Shown here: positions 43,500 to 56,019 of the stretch, one piece after another | Layout: each line of letters opens with the position of its first letter | Numbering within the stretch: the stretch's first letter is position 1 | Assembly (NCBI GenBank): GCA_905221605.1 | Contig: CAJNDS010001624.1 | Coordinates: 671,501 to 735,500, forward strand | Direction: 5' to 3' | Length of the DNA stretch: 64,000 nucleotides | From: Symbiodinium natans | Lineage: Eukaryota; Sar; Dinophyceae; Suessiales; Symbiodiniaceae | Notes under the pieces: model-generated | Database searches by the model: none | What the model was told of the DNA's origin: nothing | What the model saw: only the letters and a program-made list of their open reading frames with translations | Made by a program: the position numbers and the translations under genes

Positions 43500-46400
43500 A
43501 GTGCCATGCGTACCTCCCAGTGGTGTATAAAGATGTTCAAGCAGGCAACACAAAGAACTGCACAGACAACTCTTCATGTTTAGGCTGCGGCTGTGCTGTC
43601 ACTGCAGGCCGTTCGAAGCTCGTGTGCCGTCACGGCTCCATCATGATTTCGATCAAGCCTGACTGTTTTTGCACAGGCTCCAAATCTCAAGATGAATGCT
43701 CTTTTCTCTCTGCATTGCTTCTTGGTCGCTTAGCAGTTGCCAAGGCCTCTGCTAGAGTTTTACAGTGACAAAGTTCCTGAATCACACACGAATTTGTGAA
43801 ACCTTGTGACTTGCTGTGACTTCGGTCCCCGTTGTTACATGAGTGTAAGTCACTTAGCCTGGAAGCTGAGGAATATGGGAGGTTTCATAGATTTGCAGTA
43901 TTTTGCAGTACAGGCAATAAAAACGCTTGGTTGAACGGCAAGGGTGCAGCCATGTGATGCTCGTACGAAGACATCTAAGAAACCGTGCGACAAGAAGAGT
44001 GAGAACAGCATGCTTTTCGGAGACGGCAAACGAGTTAGCAAGACTCCTGTCAAGGAGTGATGGACAAAGGGCCCAGGGAGTGGGAGAGCGTGCCCATGAT
44101 GCTTGGAGCGCACGCTCAGTTTACGAACTCAACCGGGCATGTACCTGGCTCTGGATCCGGTCTGATGTGCTGGCTTTCACGTGCATGAACTCGGCCCGCG
44201 ATCTCGAAAGGCAAGCGTCAGCGTCAGATTCCCACGCGTCACCTTTCGGCCATCTTTCTGCGACGCCGGCCCTGTCATTGAGCTTCAGCGTGGCCAAAAT
44301 GGTGGCCAACTCAATTGCTTTCCGTGGGCACTCAGACCAGAACGACCCTGCCGAAACAGAATCTAACAACTCTCCTGGCTTTGACATTGCCTGCAACGGG
44401 TAACCAACAGGACGCTTCCTCACAACAACTCGGAAATTCCACACGAAAACGGCCGTGGAGCTATGACTTGCATTGGCCACATGGTTCCAGAAAGCCAGCA
44501 AACGAGCTGGGAGCAACAAACGAATCAGCTGCCTTCGGAAAATGCGCTCCACAACGTCGCCTTCGGCACCTTTCACATCTTCGCCATCCGGCCACAACAA
44601 ATAAGCACATTGATGGAGCTAGAAACAACTTCGACAAACCACGTTGAGAAGCGCAGGGCGTTTGATATGTTGAAAGTTCGTTGAGAAAGCTCAGCTTGGA
44701 ACCCGTGAACCCAGCTCCAAACTCCTCACCGAAGGAAGCTATTTCCAGCCTCAGAGGAGCGACAACGCAACTGCCGACGCAACACATCACCTCGTCACAC
44801 GGCCTTCTTGACTGGTTGGACGGCAGGATGCAATGACCTGATTCTGCAATGGCATAACACTGAGCCTAGGTACGGACGGCTGCGAAAGAATCATAGGCTT
44901 TCGGCTGCCAAATACTCTGATGACTTCATCTGGTGACTCTTCCTTTCGCTGTGCATGAACATGCATTCAAGAACTCTCACGGTGCAACACGAACCACCGT
45001 GCTCAACCAACCTGATATGTGTTGGTGAAGCCATCGACTTTGCACAGAAGATATCTGGCATCGTATCCTGCTCAAGCACAAGGGCCAGTAAACCACAATA
45101 AACCCAGAAGGTGAGACATTGAGCCATTGTCAAGACGTCGATCACAACACGCAAAACCACTGACGTCATGCATTGTAAGATTGCAGCAATGCGTAACAGT
45201 AGTAAGCATACGCGCTTCGTACACAACCCTCGGGAACCTTTCACCAAACTAGCGACAGTACACCAGAATGCACACCTGGCATTCGGATCCCTCGTGCAAA
45301 CGCAAGCGAGCAGAGCTGAAGCTGTTTTCCGAACGGGAAGTAGCAGCAAAAGGCTACACGCCAATCTCTCCCGAGTAGGCTACGAGCCTTCCAAGGCCGC
45401 CAAGCACGCCTTGACGAAGAAGCGCTTGTCTTCAGGAACCTAAATGAACAGGCTGCATGCTGCATCCTGGACAGGCTTCGGCGGAAGCACTTGTAAATTG
45501 AGCACAGGCATCTAACCTTGAATGCGCTCTGGATTGAATATGCTTTTAATAAGCATCAATACACCCGCTTGTGAAGATCGCACAGAGCTCGTTTGCAAGG
45601 CAATAACCTTGATTGACTCTCGGATATCCGCGGTATGATCTCGTAAACTCCGGGATGCGGGAGGCTTCGGAGAAAGACAGGGCTCTGGATTTGTCTGCAC
45701 ATTTCGACTTAGAGGGCTTCAACTCAGAAGACTTTTGACATAGTTTGTCTTACGCTCGCACAGAACTGGGGCCACAGCTTCCTCACTTTCTGGCTGCACA
45801 ATACCAATATGAGGATCTCCACCTGCGATCAAGCGATGCACCAGAGAAACCCCCCAATGGATGGAGGACATATTGCACTACGTCTTCTCAGAATGCTGTT
45901 CTTCACTTCGCTACAATGGCTGGAATCGCCAAGCCACCTTTTTAAGATAATGCTACAAGGGGGCGCAAGGGAGATTTGACCAGTAAACGGTTTCCTCCAT
46001 CCAGTACCCCTCAGCTGATGTAGCTTTGGCCTCCTCTGTCCACACGCTCAGGATCCGTTTGTCCCCAGTAGTAACTACAGTAAAGAGCAACGTTTAACTT
46101 GTGCCATCAGACAACTACAGTGTGCGGTGAGCTCATGTACAAGCAGTCAACATTGCGCAGATGTTGAAAGGGCCGCAGTTCTGAAAGATGCTCCAAAATC
46201 TAAGATTGTTGCTGTTACCAGTAGTTTTCTCAGCTAATGAGGTACTGTCCATTTCAAAAAGGCTAGCAAAATGCAGCTTCTTGGCATTCTGCAGCAAAAA
46301 CATATCAGGATGACAAATCAGATGTCTGAGCGTGCTCCGCAGAAACCAGACAACTTGGACTCAGTCTGTTGCATGTTCCAACTCTGGAAGATTCCACAAA

Positions 46401-46990
46401 CTGGTGAGAGGTCGTTCGCTCGATGTGGCCTTCACTACCACACACCATACTTCACCAGGCATATCCCAGCTGTCTCGATACAGCGAGAAAAGGTGCGGGC
46501 TAGAAGGCCGCCTAGCTTCCAAATTTTTGGGGCGGATTCCTGAGCAGGCTTGCTGAAAACATGTGAGCTGCCCAAAAATGACAGAAATCACAAGCCCATC
46601 GGTTGAACAGGTATAGGAAGTGCGGGGGAACGAAAGAGCTTCTCAAGCGGTTGAAAGAACAACAGCTTCAAAAATGAGTCCGACACTCAGTTACCATACA
46701 CTTGACATTACAGTTGTTCTTGGCTTCCCCTGTTGCGCACCAGATTCCTCATTGTCACTGCGCTTGTCTGTTGCAAACATGCTGGCAGGCCAACTGCTTC
46801 TGGACTTCTGACGACGAAACTCGGAAAATCGGACCACTGCACGTGTTTCGTAACGCTACACGTAACGTTAACTGTAACAACGATCAGTGCACGATAACTC
46901 TAAGAAAGCCGAGGGCACTAAGTCGTTTTTTTCTCTTCCTCTTTCCTTTCTGATGTCTCCTTGTCCCCAGAAAGATGCTACGCCAGCAAG
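43500..46990. other. No gene recognised
   Basis: Long open frames on both strands (plus 43927-44403, minus 44121-44600, minus 44891-45364) overlap each other, and none shows a family motif. The minus frame near 45060-45190 includes a hydrophobic run that could be a membrane segment. Left unassigned. Confidence 0.4.
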
Positions 46991-47010
46991 AGCAATCAAC
47001 ATGATTTTGC

Positions 47011-47085
47011 TGCAAGAAGTGGTTAGAGCAGCTGACTGCAGATGAGCAGGTTCCTGGCTCAAATCCGGTGTGGCCTCTTGTACGC
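47011..47085 (+). ncRNA. tRNA-like sequence (SINE head or tRNA pseudogene), copy 1
   Basis: AAGTGGTTAGAGCAGCTGAC resembles the second half of an A box. It is followed by the loop CTGCAGA, in which GCA would sit in the anticodon position after a T, and then GGCTCAAATCC, a good B box (GGTTCRANTCC). The first half of the A box (GCTC) is missing and the anticodon stem has a mismatch, so a functional tRNA is unlikely. Confidence 0.45.
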
Positions 47086-47180
47086 CATCTAAGTGTGAAC
47101 ACTGAAACTCTTTTGCTAAAGCTGCAAAGATCACGTTGACTGCTCTTCTACATCGAAGTTACTTCCTTCCAAGTATAGTC

Positions 47181-47255
47181 AGTTGGTTACATAGCTCAGT
47201 GGCTAGAGCGGCTGTCTGCAGATCAGCAGACCTGTATCTTACAAGAATTGATTTC
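47181..47255 (+). ncRNA. tRNA-like sequence (SINE head or tRNA pseudogene), copy 2
   Basis: ATAGCTCAGTGGCTAGAGCG is a near-perfect internal A box with D-stem. Next comes a stem-loop GCTGT-CTGCAGA-TCAGC with the same GCA loop as copy 1. The B box is degraded. It lies 180 bp downstream of copy 1 in the same orientation. The pair fits a tandem or nested tRNA-derived SINE better than a working tRNA gene. Confidence 0.45.
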
Positions 47256-48409
47256 GAGCTTTTGCATCGCAAGACCGGGAGACAGTGTCGTGGTCGCCAG
47301 CCATGCTACGTCGACCAGCCGATTGTGAAAAGGGAAATTGCAATCTGCTACAGCATCCAGAATTCTGATGGCAATAAGACCTAATTGACCTAAGGACCTA
47401 ATCATTCCAGGCAGTGAATGGAGGAAATGTTTATGCTTCAGATTTCAGATCTTTCTCACCTTCAACGCGAACCCCATTGTCCCGCTCGCCCAGGGCAATA
47501 CCATTGAGCCAAATCCCAAGAAGTCGAACTTCCCATGGGGTTTTCGGCCACTTGTGTATGCTTCAAGGCGCAAAGTTTCCATCGACTGTCGCTTTACTTG
47601 TCAAGCATTCTGTGGGTCACCTCCGTCAGCACCACCAGGCGCTGCATAGTGTACAACCTGCACCGAACGCAGATGATCATGTGGCTGATCCTCTTGATAC
47701 AGAACACTTCGCAACTGGAAGAACACGCAGGCAGAAGATATTCTTGCACTTGCCTGCCGATGGCAACCTGAGCAGGAATACACAACATCTGTCACTTCAA
47801 TGTGCAAGGATGTATATGCGGCCTGGATCCTACAAACCACCGCCTATGAAGGGACACGAGCTGACCATGCTGCACCCCACATCAGACCACATCCAAAGAA
47901 GGACCCATGGAGCCCGTGGATGTTGACAACCCACCCAAGCGAACAGAGAAACAGAGAAACACGGACATGTGACGGACACCGCGGCTTCGGACCCAGCCCC
48001 ACCCATTTCTACAGACACAGCAGTGGCTCATCTGATGAGAGGACTCCAAACATTGCAGCCACACCCTTTTAGACACTGCTGCCACGGCCCACACATCTAA
48101 ATAACACATCGGTGACCATGTCCCATCATTCTGCAAGAACGACCCAACTTCTTACGAGAGAGCTGGTGGAATCACCCATTGAAGCAACTGGTGGATTGTT
48201 TTGCGGGCAAGTCGCTCAGGCCGTCGACGTAGCCAGTGAACCCTCGCACAAAGCACTTCTCGCCCTCCAACGCCTCACAACTCCCAGTGACTCCCACCCA
48301 GTGCATTCATAATTTGTGAAGAACATTGCATAGGCCCTCGACAATTTCGCAGACGGCGTCACCACCTCGCAATCGGAACAATGCTACACCAGACCGATTC
48401 AGCCGCTTC

Positions 48410-48960
48410 ACTACTTACGTTATCTTTCCGGAGTATCTGCCATACTCGGTAAGCTCAGCAAGAAGGACTCTCAGTCGACCACGGTTGTCCCCTGGGTAGG
48501 CAAGATCAGCCTTCATGCAACCTGCACGACAGATGTTCCATTCACTGATGTCACTGATGTCGATTCTTTGGGCACTGAGCATCTGGCTGTAGCTTGTGTC
48601 ACCCATGATGACAGTTAAGCCTTTCCCCAAGCGTCACAATGCCAATTCTTCTGACAAAGTGGCTGCGACAACACGCTCCTTCATGAGGAATCACAGTTGG
48701 ACAGTTGCCATGCGGCGTGTGCCCCACGACGACACCTCAACAATGCTCAGCATGCTTGGTGTGCACAGAGGCTGCATTCTCGCAGCAATCAGAACCAGGA
48801 CTGCGACGGCATATGCCGTGGGCCTGAAGATGTTCCACAAGCTCTTGCCTCGTTGTTCGTCGTTGAAAAGTGTGAAGAGGAAGACCCAAATGTCAAGATT
48901 CTGCACAGTTGATGTGACGTGATTCGACCACTTGGAACATCGAGGAAAAACAAAACTCTT
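48410..48960 (-). CDS. Possible exons of an unrecognised membrane protein
   Basis: The minus frame at about 48700-48915 gives NLDIWVFLFTLFNDEQRGKS followed by a hydrophobic stretch (TAYAVAVLVLIAARM). The minus frame at about 48430-48600 gives MKADLAYPGDNRGRLRVLLA. Both are protein-like but unassignable. They fall inside the EHD gap on the same strand. Weak evidence. Confidence 0.3.
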
Positions 48961-49124
48961 TGGTGGACGCTGGGAGCGCCACGGATACTGCCTGGCTCTG
49001 GACACATCTGAATTTCTAGCGAGGGGTTGCCCAAGAGATGTAAAGGCAGCACTTCCGAAGAACATGCAGTCAAAGCTCAGCGGTCGCTTGTTACAACATA
49101 CACATGGGGTTCCAGGTGTTCCGG

Positions 49125-49136
49125 GCCCCCCCCCCA
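49125..49136. repeat. Short GGGCC + poly-C tract
   Basis: A GGGCCCCCCCCC run with nothing around it. Confidence 0.7.
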
Positions 49137-49385
49137 CAGCGAAAACTGCAAGAAATCGAGAAACATGAATTTCTTCAATGCGGCGCAGGCAAACTATATC
49201 ATGTTTCTTATCGACACCAAGAGGCAGCCTGATTGGGGATGGCGCCCCGTGTTGAAAAGGTAAACTGATACAAACAAAGAAATGTCAGGCGAACGTGGAA
49301 TTTTAGTAAGTGGACCGAAAGCCTGTCGACCGGCTAAAAGAACAGACGGATAGGTGTCAGCCCAAGTAAGCACACACATATGTAT

Positions 49386-49422
<37 letters not shown>

Positions 49423-49547
49423 TTTATATTATATATATATATATCTTTATTTAATAATTTATGTGTAAATATGTGTGTATATACATTGTGACGTATATAG
49501 ATGTATTTGTTGAATATATATACATATATATATATATATTCATATCT
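49386..49547. repeat. (TA)n-rich microsatellite
   Basis: About 160 bp of alternating TA with TTTATATT and GTGTATA variants, far more AT-rich than any other part of the window. Frames through it encode only Tyr/Ile repeats. Confidence 0.95.
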
Positions 49548-50212
49548 AGCGGCTTGGCCGAACCGAGCATGCTCAGCCGCATTTGCCGGCAAAACCAAAG
49601 GTTTTCACATCTCAAGTACTTTCACAGAGATTGCCAAGTCCTCGAGCAGCAGGAGCAGCGCTTGCAAAAGGGCGGCTCTTTTTTGCGATTCAAGCTTCCT
49701 GCTCACGACATCTCACGACGTGAGATCAGGCTACAAGAGTGAGGAGACTGTTCAGAGCTGAGCCTTTCAGAATTGCGTCTGTGCAAAGGGTGCTGTTGAG
49801 CCTGTACACTGTACACAATGGCAGGGCCTGCTTTACATGACTATTACATGACTACAAATGTCAAATTCTGTCTAGTTGTTTAACCGTGTAAGAAGCAGTT
49901 TTGATGTTTGATGCGTAGTGACTTCTGGAAAGTTCAAGAAGGCGATCGTGTGTTGTCGCAGGACAGGCCCGGCAGCTCCCATCACAACTGGTTTTGAGAG
50001 GTCTTAACAGCCTACTGGCCATGCTCTGGATCTAAAGAATCTAAGGCTCCTGAGTGCGCAACAGTAGCGGCTGGTACATCCTCGGCAGTGCCGAGAGCAC
50101 TATGGCCAGTCCGACTCTCATAACATTGGTTTCATGAACGAGCCCTCACCCTGATTGCATTGTGGAATGCCAGTCTTGGACTTGGCATGCTTTTTGAAGT
50201 CACTGCAATGGC

Positions 50213-51896
50213 TCACATGAAATCATCATCACTGTCCGCTTCCGCCAGGTCAGGCTCCTCCAGCAAGTCAAACTCAAGCCTCAGAGCTGCATCAACATGA
50301 GTCAACATGAGTCACGTGAGTCAACGCAAGTCAACATGGATGTCAACTCACGGATCAACTCAATGCAACTCAATGCTGGCCAGCCCTGGCTTGCAACTTA
50401 GAGGCTGATATCTCATGAGCCCACCGATGCCTCCAAAGCCCTTGACGAACTGGTTGCCCTCCTGCGACCTATCTGAAATAAACTCCAGCTTGGTACCAAA
50501 GTTCTTGTAGTTCACCACTATCCAGTCCAAGAACGCCTCGTTCTCCGTGACGTTCAACTCTACGTTGGTTTCCTTGTCAACATAGAGTTTTGGATCCTTC
50601 TCCTGTTCCGGAGTCACGTACTTGACTTCCTCAGTGTCCGTATGTGGGTTCCGAATGACAAGGCGTTTGATATCCAGGTTTTCCCAGATGATCAAGATCT
50701 CCACAGCACCGGCCTCCAGGCCCTGCATCGTATCCTTGATCCCGAAGCAGTATCGGCCAGAGTCTGTGGCAACTTCATCCAAGAATTTTGTCACAAGCTT
50801 CTTCTCCTGGACGAACTTTACGTTTCGGAGAGTCTCTGCCGACAGCTCAATCGCCTGGTTAAAACCGGCCTCACCCCCATAGCTGATGTCAAGGAGTGGC
50901 GGAATGACAATGGCTGCCAGTCTCTGATCAAAGAGGTCTGTGTTAGTCGTCAAGTCCTGCTTGAACTCTGCAGAACCTGCAACGATAAGCCCCTTGATGT
51001 TGGGGGTCTCTCCATTTGGAATGAACATCTGCGTTGCCGTCTCTCCAACTTTTCTAACATAGTTGTGTCGCTTCTCCAGTCGGAGGCGCGCAAAACGCAA
51101 AGCAGACTGTCCTCCTCGGCCGTGCTTCTTTGGCAAGTCCACGGTGAATTTGTGCAAGATCTCGCGATGGTTTCCCTGCACAGTTCCAAATAGAGAGCCA
51201 TTACCGTCCATGATCAGGAACCCAAACTTGTCATCATCCTCCATGAGCTCAGCAAGGGGTTCTGTATGAAACTTGCTGTCACAAAGATACATGGAAGTGT
51301 TGATCGGCTTGAAGGGCTCGAAGTCGATGGTCAGCTTCTTCTCCTTGTTGTCCTGAGCAGGGAAACAGAGGAACAGGGGAAGAAAAACAAACAGAAGAGC
51401 TTCCAAAAGAGCACGATTTCCCGGCAGAGCATGAACTCGAATGAGCTGGCCAGCACACCGAATCCAGTAAACACACACAATCCCCCAAGGTAAGGCTGCA
51501 AAGTGCCGCCGTCTTCACAGGCCCTAACTGGTCGGCTGGGATGGGGAGCTCAGAATGGATTTAACTGTCTTTCCTTCAGCAACACCGGGCCTCCGTCAGA
51601 ACCTCACCACAGAAAATGATAAGGCCGTTTGGTGGAGTACGGTTGTACTTCTTCAACCGCTGCTGCGTTGATGTGATGGCGGACAACACCGACAAGCGGT
51701 TCACGCGCGATTTGATACACGACGCAGTGCCGTACTCCTCTGTCAACATTTTGTTGGTCAGGTTGATGTCCTGCTTAGAATTGAGAATCAATGTGATGGC
51801 TGATGTGCCATTTCCGCGTGCGGCATCGAGCATCTTGACAAGGCGCTTCACCTTCCACTGCTCGATCTGCCGATCTTCTTCGGTCTGGGCCGACAT
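50213..51896 (-). CDS. ETF1: Eukaryotic peptide-chain release factor eRF1
   Basis: Three minus-strand exons (51591-51896, 50398-51352, 50213-50286) sum to 1335 nt, giving 444 residues and a TGA stop, close to the usual 437. Domain 1 has the stop-codon-reading loops, with [17 protein letters not shown] where nearly all eukaryotes have TASNIKS, and an intact YLCDSKF (YxCxxxF). Domain 2 has the invariant [17 protein letters not shown], whose GGQ triggers peptidyl-tRNA hydrolysis. Domain 3 ([13 protein letters not shown] and an acidic tail ending DSDDDFM) binds eRF3. The intron 51353-51590 is GC-AG; 50287-50397 is GT-AG. The ATG at 51894-51896 was chosen because the family begins shortly before ARGNGTS; an upstream in-frame ATG would add ~36 unrelated residues. 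The gene is whole and in frame, so likely functional. It lies between the two halves of the EHD gene on the same strand. Confidence 0.96.
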
Positions 51897-51999
51897 GACG
51901 ACAAAGGAGTCCAGTACGCCCAAGCTGCGCACTCTACTTCTGCCTTCTTGAGCCCGGGCAAGATGCAATGGCCTCCAAAGCAGATCAGTAGATTCAACA

Positions 52000-54970
52000 A
52001 ACAACTTAACGACTTAAAAAAGACAGCTGTCCAGCACTACACCATGGCAACCAGGCAGGAAGACTTGGGCATGCAGTTGTCCTCCAGCCAACGGCAGTAC
52101 ACCACTGAAGGCACCTAAAGGTCCACCAAAGCTGCATCATGCTGCAATGCAACACTAGCACCAAAAACTTGGGCCGAATATTTTTCTTGCAGGCCCGGTC
52201 TGATCGAACCGCCCCTGCTGCATGTGCTACATGCGGTCGAATGTAGTTGGCTTGTGCTGGCTTTGGATTGTCTCTTGGTTTCCGGCCCGCGTGGCAGGGG
52301 TGCCATAGGCGATGAGCCCGGCGCCGCCCCGGTCACACCAGTCCTGCGTGGACTTTTTTTGTGCAACGATTGCAGCATAGGCTCACCCGACGTTGAAAAC
52401 TTGAATTACGCGAATTACTGTGCTGGGATTCTTGGAGACCTGGACTCTCACATGAGTTCGCCATCTCTGCCGACCGCCGCGGCAGCTCCGCTATGAAGGT
52501 GGGGGGGGGGAGTGTGAGCAACATGATGCGAAACATCCCTCGAGGAGACTCATCGGAAAGCAGGCCGGGGCCGCAGGAGGCCGATTGATGAAAGACCTCT
52601 TAAGATCCACTCCTCGATCCTCTTCGCCCATTCCTCTTGCGATGCACAATCAAAACCGTGGTCCTCGAAAGTGGAAGCTGCGGGAGACCTGCTGCATGGC
52701 TGTTGACTTTTGTGACGATGTCAAAGGGACGGAGTTGACCCCAAACAGCGTAAGACCAGATCCTCCTAGAAAGGATGCACGAAGCGAAGCAGAGGAAGTA
52801 GGAAAGGCATGTTCATGCACTTTCTTGCGACCCAAGTGATTGAAGCGTGAAAAGTGCCTGAGGAAAAAACGAAAGCGTGGTTTCTTCAAGCATAGAAGGC
52901 GCACGGGATTTTAGACAACGCCCAACCCTTTAAACACGCGATCAACGAAATCCACTGCAACACCCACGCCTGGGCAAGCGCCCGATTCAAACCCAAAACG
53001 AGCGCCGCGCATAAACGAGAGTAGCAAACGACCGCACGCGCCGCATGTGTACACCTCAGCCCCCTCCCTTTGTATACTCTGAACCCATTGGAACCCAAGC
53101 ACTGTTACCGCACATTTGCTACATTTCCCGTCCGACCTCCGCCAAGTTGGCTGGGCCTGCCATGCTGCCTCGGCACCGGATTCAGCTGAAACTGTTCCGC
53201 ACAGCAGGAAATCCGGGGAGATCCCGTTCCGAAAGCCTTTGCGAGTTAAGGCTACTAAGGCTACTGCCACATTTCGCCTGGCCCAAGTGTTGATCTGTGC
53301 TACCTCGGTTCTCACACTGCTCCTAGGTGGTTCTCACAAGGAGCTGCCTAACACGCGCTTCGCAAGTAACTGTGGAAGTGACTCTGGAAACTGGCTGCCA
53401 GGTGAGCCCAACACCCACTCCTTCAGGTCGGACACCCACTCGGAAGTGGCACCATCATCCGAGGGCCTGAAGTTCTCACTTCCCCGACGTCTCCCCGACA
53501 ACATGAATCTTGTGCTCAATGCTGCTCTTTGACGCAATAACCCCTCGCCTACAACTCCAAAAGATCCCAAAAGTGTGTCTTCTAAGACAATGCCAATGAC
53601 GGCCAAGACCTGGATGTGGGGCGAAGGAGCCCTGGGCTTCCCTCGGCAGCGTTGGCCGATCACTGGGTTCTCAATTGTCGCACAGTGTTTTGGCTGTGCC
53701 TCGCAATCGTGGTTAGCTCAATGACTCAATGAAGCAGTCCCGTTGCTGCGATCTGTCCCCGAATGTTTCTCAGAAGGTGGCCGACTTGTGGTCGCTGATG
53801 CAAAGTCTTGTATACGCACAGTGACTACCGGGAGGAAAGATCACGAAAACGTGGCACTGCGCTGCCATCATTTTCGCATCTCACGTGCGTCGTTACTTGC
53901 AACTGTAAAGATTAACGCTTGACTTGTGGTGTGCCGTAGAAGGCCAATGAGAGAGAGAGAGAGAAGTCCGTCTTTGTACTCTCCCAACGATATGGTGTAA
54001 CTTTGGGCATGGGGCATAGGAGCACTCCGCGCATCTCTTCGCATATGATCACGATGAGAACTGATTTGACTATAACGCTAGTGGTGCCAGGATTGGACCA
54101 ACCAGGCAAGTGCGACCAACTTATTTATTGAGGCGCTTGGCGGCATCAAGGTCGACGGGCAATCGCCCTCGCAGTACAGCATTCACGATGCAGACTTCTG
54201 TAGGTTTGAGGTGGCAATTTCGTCCCATTTTGCCTCCACCAAGTGGGGCAAAAGCACTATCTGTTTCCTGGCACTTGCCAATCTTACCTCGCCTGCCCCA
54301 CCGCTTGCCTCTCTCGAATCATCTCCCTCGCTCCTTATATCCTGGAGTACCGATCCAGTCTTCTGAGTCTGAGTTCGGCAAGCAACTAAGTTGTGTGGAG
54401 GCTGGGCAAGCGGCGCAAAATGAAACTCCGCCGAACGAACACAAGTAGGGCAACTGGTAAATTTCAACTAGTGGTTCCTAACCAAACCTACGCTGCAACA
54501 AGCCAAGCCCCAAACCACTATTCCGGTGGCCAAAAGAAGGGCCAAAGTGGCATTCGATTTGGAAACTGGGATTTGGGTTGAGTTGGGATCTGAAAGCAAG
54601 ACGCTAACAGAAACTCGAAAATGCAGGGTGGGAACTGGGAAATACAGCTTTCAAAGAAGAAGAGCGCACGTGGGCAGACGAGGATTCTGAAGCTGAGCAG
54701 ATTCCGCAGCTAGAACAGTGCGGACTGGAAGACTGGAAACGGCGCACTGAGGCTGCGGCACGCAGCCCACCTTGACAGCTCCAAAGCGTCGGCAAAGTGG
54801 CAATAACAGGTTGCAGTCAAAGCTTTGCCACTTCGTTGGCAGAACAAACACTCGGTTTCCAACAGCCCATGCGACGCCGTCACGTCCACAATCAGAGAAC
54901 TGATTACCGATGATCTGGCCTGGCAGACGGTTCTCTCGTTGCTTGACTCTGGCCTAGACTGCCAAGAAAC
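52000..54970. other. No gene recognised
   Basis: A G run at 52501-52509 and a GA run at about 53945-53963. The minus frame 53334-53663 is open and protein-like in part (SDDGATSEWVSDLKEWVLGS) but has no family match. The C-terminal exons of the metallophosphatase are expected near 54.6-54.95 kb but were not resolved. Confidence 0.4.
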
Positions 54971-54984
54971 CAAGGATAGTCAAG

Positions 54985-56016
54985 GACAGCACCGTGCACG
55001 AAGAGGGTCGAGCCAAGGATACAGGCAACCTCCGATAGTCGGAGGTATTCACCTCTGCTGCAGCGCACAAGCCGACCAAACCTTTGCAGCAACGAAACGA
55101 GCGCCCATGACATGACGATGCTGGGTGCCACACGCATGACTCCGCCTTCAGCAACACTAGCCTGCAGCAAAAGTGCGAAGAACTGGAAACACATCATCAC
55201 CTTGCTCACTGGCCTCGTAACTGTTCACAACTTCTTCATCAGACACCTCTGCGACATTCCTGGTTGACATATGCGCGAGCTCCTGCAAAGAATCGTCTGC
55301 TACGAATGCCCACGATCGCAAGCACTACAGTCAATGCAGTTCCTGACGACGAAATTCAAACTCGCCGTCAGAGCCCATGTCATACTTCAGATGGTACCTG
55401 CAAGTGCAAAAGGGAAGCGGGTCCAGAGTCACCTCTACGTGATTGAAGCAAAGGGCCTCATGAGGTTGGGCTTTGTGCAGTAGCGCTGGACCTCCTCATG
55501 TGTCAAGAGCTCCACGTCCTTGCCTCAAGACAGGTTGTTCGGTTATGCAAGTACCAGACAGCAACTGCGCTGAATGACAAAGCTGAGTTGACAGCCCTCC
55601 GCTTGCGCAGCAAGGCTAGCGAAGTAACTCCATGGACTGTCCACAATGCGTAGATGCACGTAGATGCCCCGAAACATCTGCCCAGGCTACAAGCAAGAGC
55701 CAGATATGCCTCACCCGCTTGTCCTCGGGGACCCAGTACGCACCAGGAGTCTCAGGTGAGACTTGTCGAACCTGCGTAAAGCATCGTAAAGCTGACCAAC
55801 ATCGATCATCACGGTATCAATGAAACTACTGTAAAGAACCGATGGCCTCTTCATCCGTAAATTCGGAGGTGTAACCTTGCCATTGCATCCAACATCAACA
55901 AAACACATCAGACGACTTTTCGCACAACGGTCGAGAAGATGGGGCCCTGTCGCATCTTGTTGATGTCTCGATTCCCGAGAAGCAGATGAACTCTGTCAGG
56001 ATGCCGCCTTATCGAA
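54985..56016 (-). CDS. Calcineurin-like metallophosphatase, partial exon set
   Basis: Minus-strand exons in order: 55945-56016 RHPDRVHLLLGNRDINKMR (the GN[HR]D metal and active-site motif), 55829-55875 TSEFTDEEAIGSLQ, about 55700-55740 GAYWVPEDKRVR, 55435-55520 DVELLTHEEVQRYC, about 55330-55400 LKYDMGSDGEFEFRRQEL, and about 54990-55053 EYLRLSEVACILGSTLFVHG with the metal-binding histidine. The order and spacing match a protist and bacterial class of binuclear metallophosphoesterases that have GNRD in place of GNHD. The N-terminal part with the D-x-H and GD-x-x-DR motifs, and the C-terminus, were not found. The substrate is unknown. It sits inside the apparent EHD intron on the same strand. 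Confidence 0.75.
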
Positions 56017-56019
56017 ACG

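Noticed and set aside
49386-49547. AT-rich block as inserted organelle DNA
   Set aside because: It is a simple (TA)n repeat with no organelle gene or flanking similarity.
55029-55045. Perfect palindrome CCTCCGATAGTCGGAGG as a regulatory site
   Set aside because: It lies within a metallophosphatase exon and is explained by codons; no other support.
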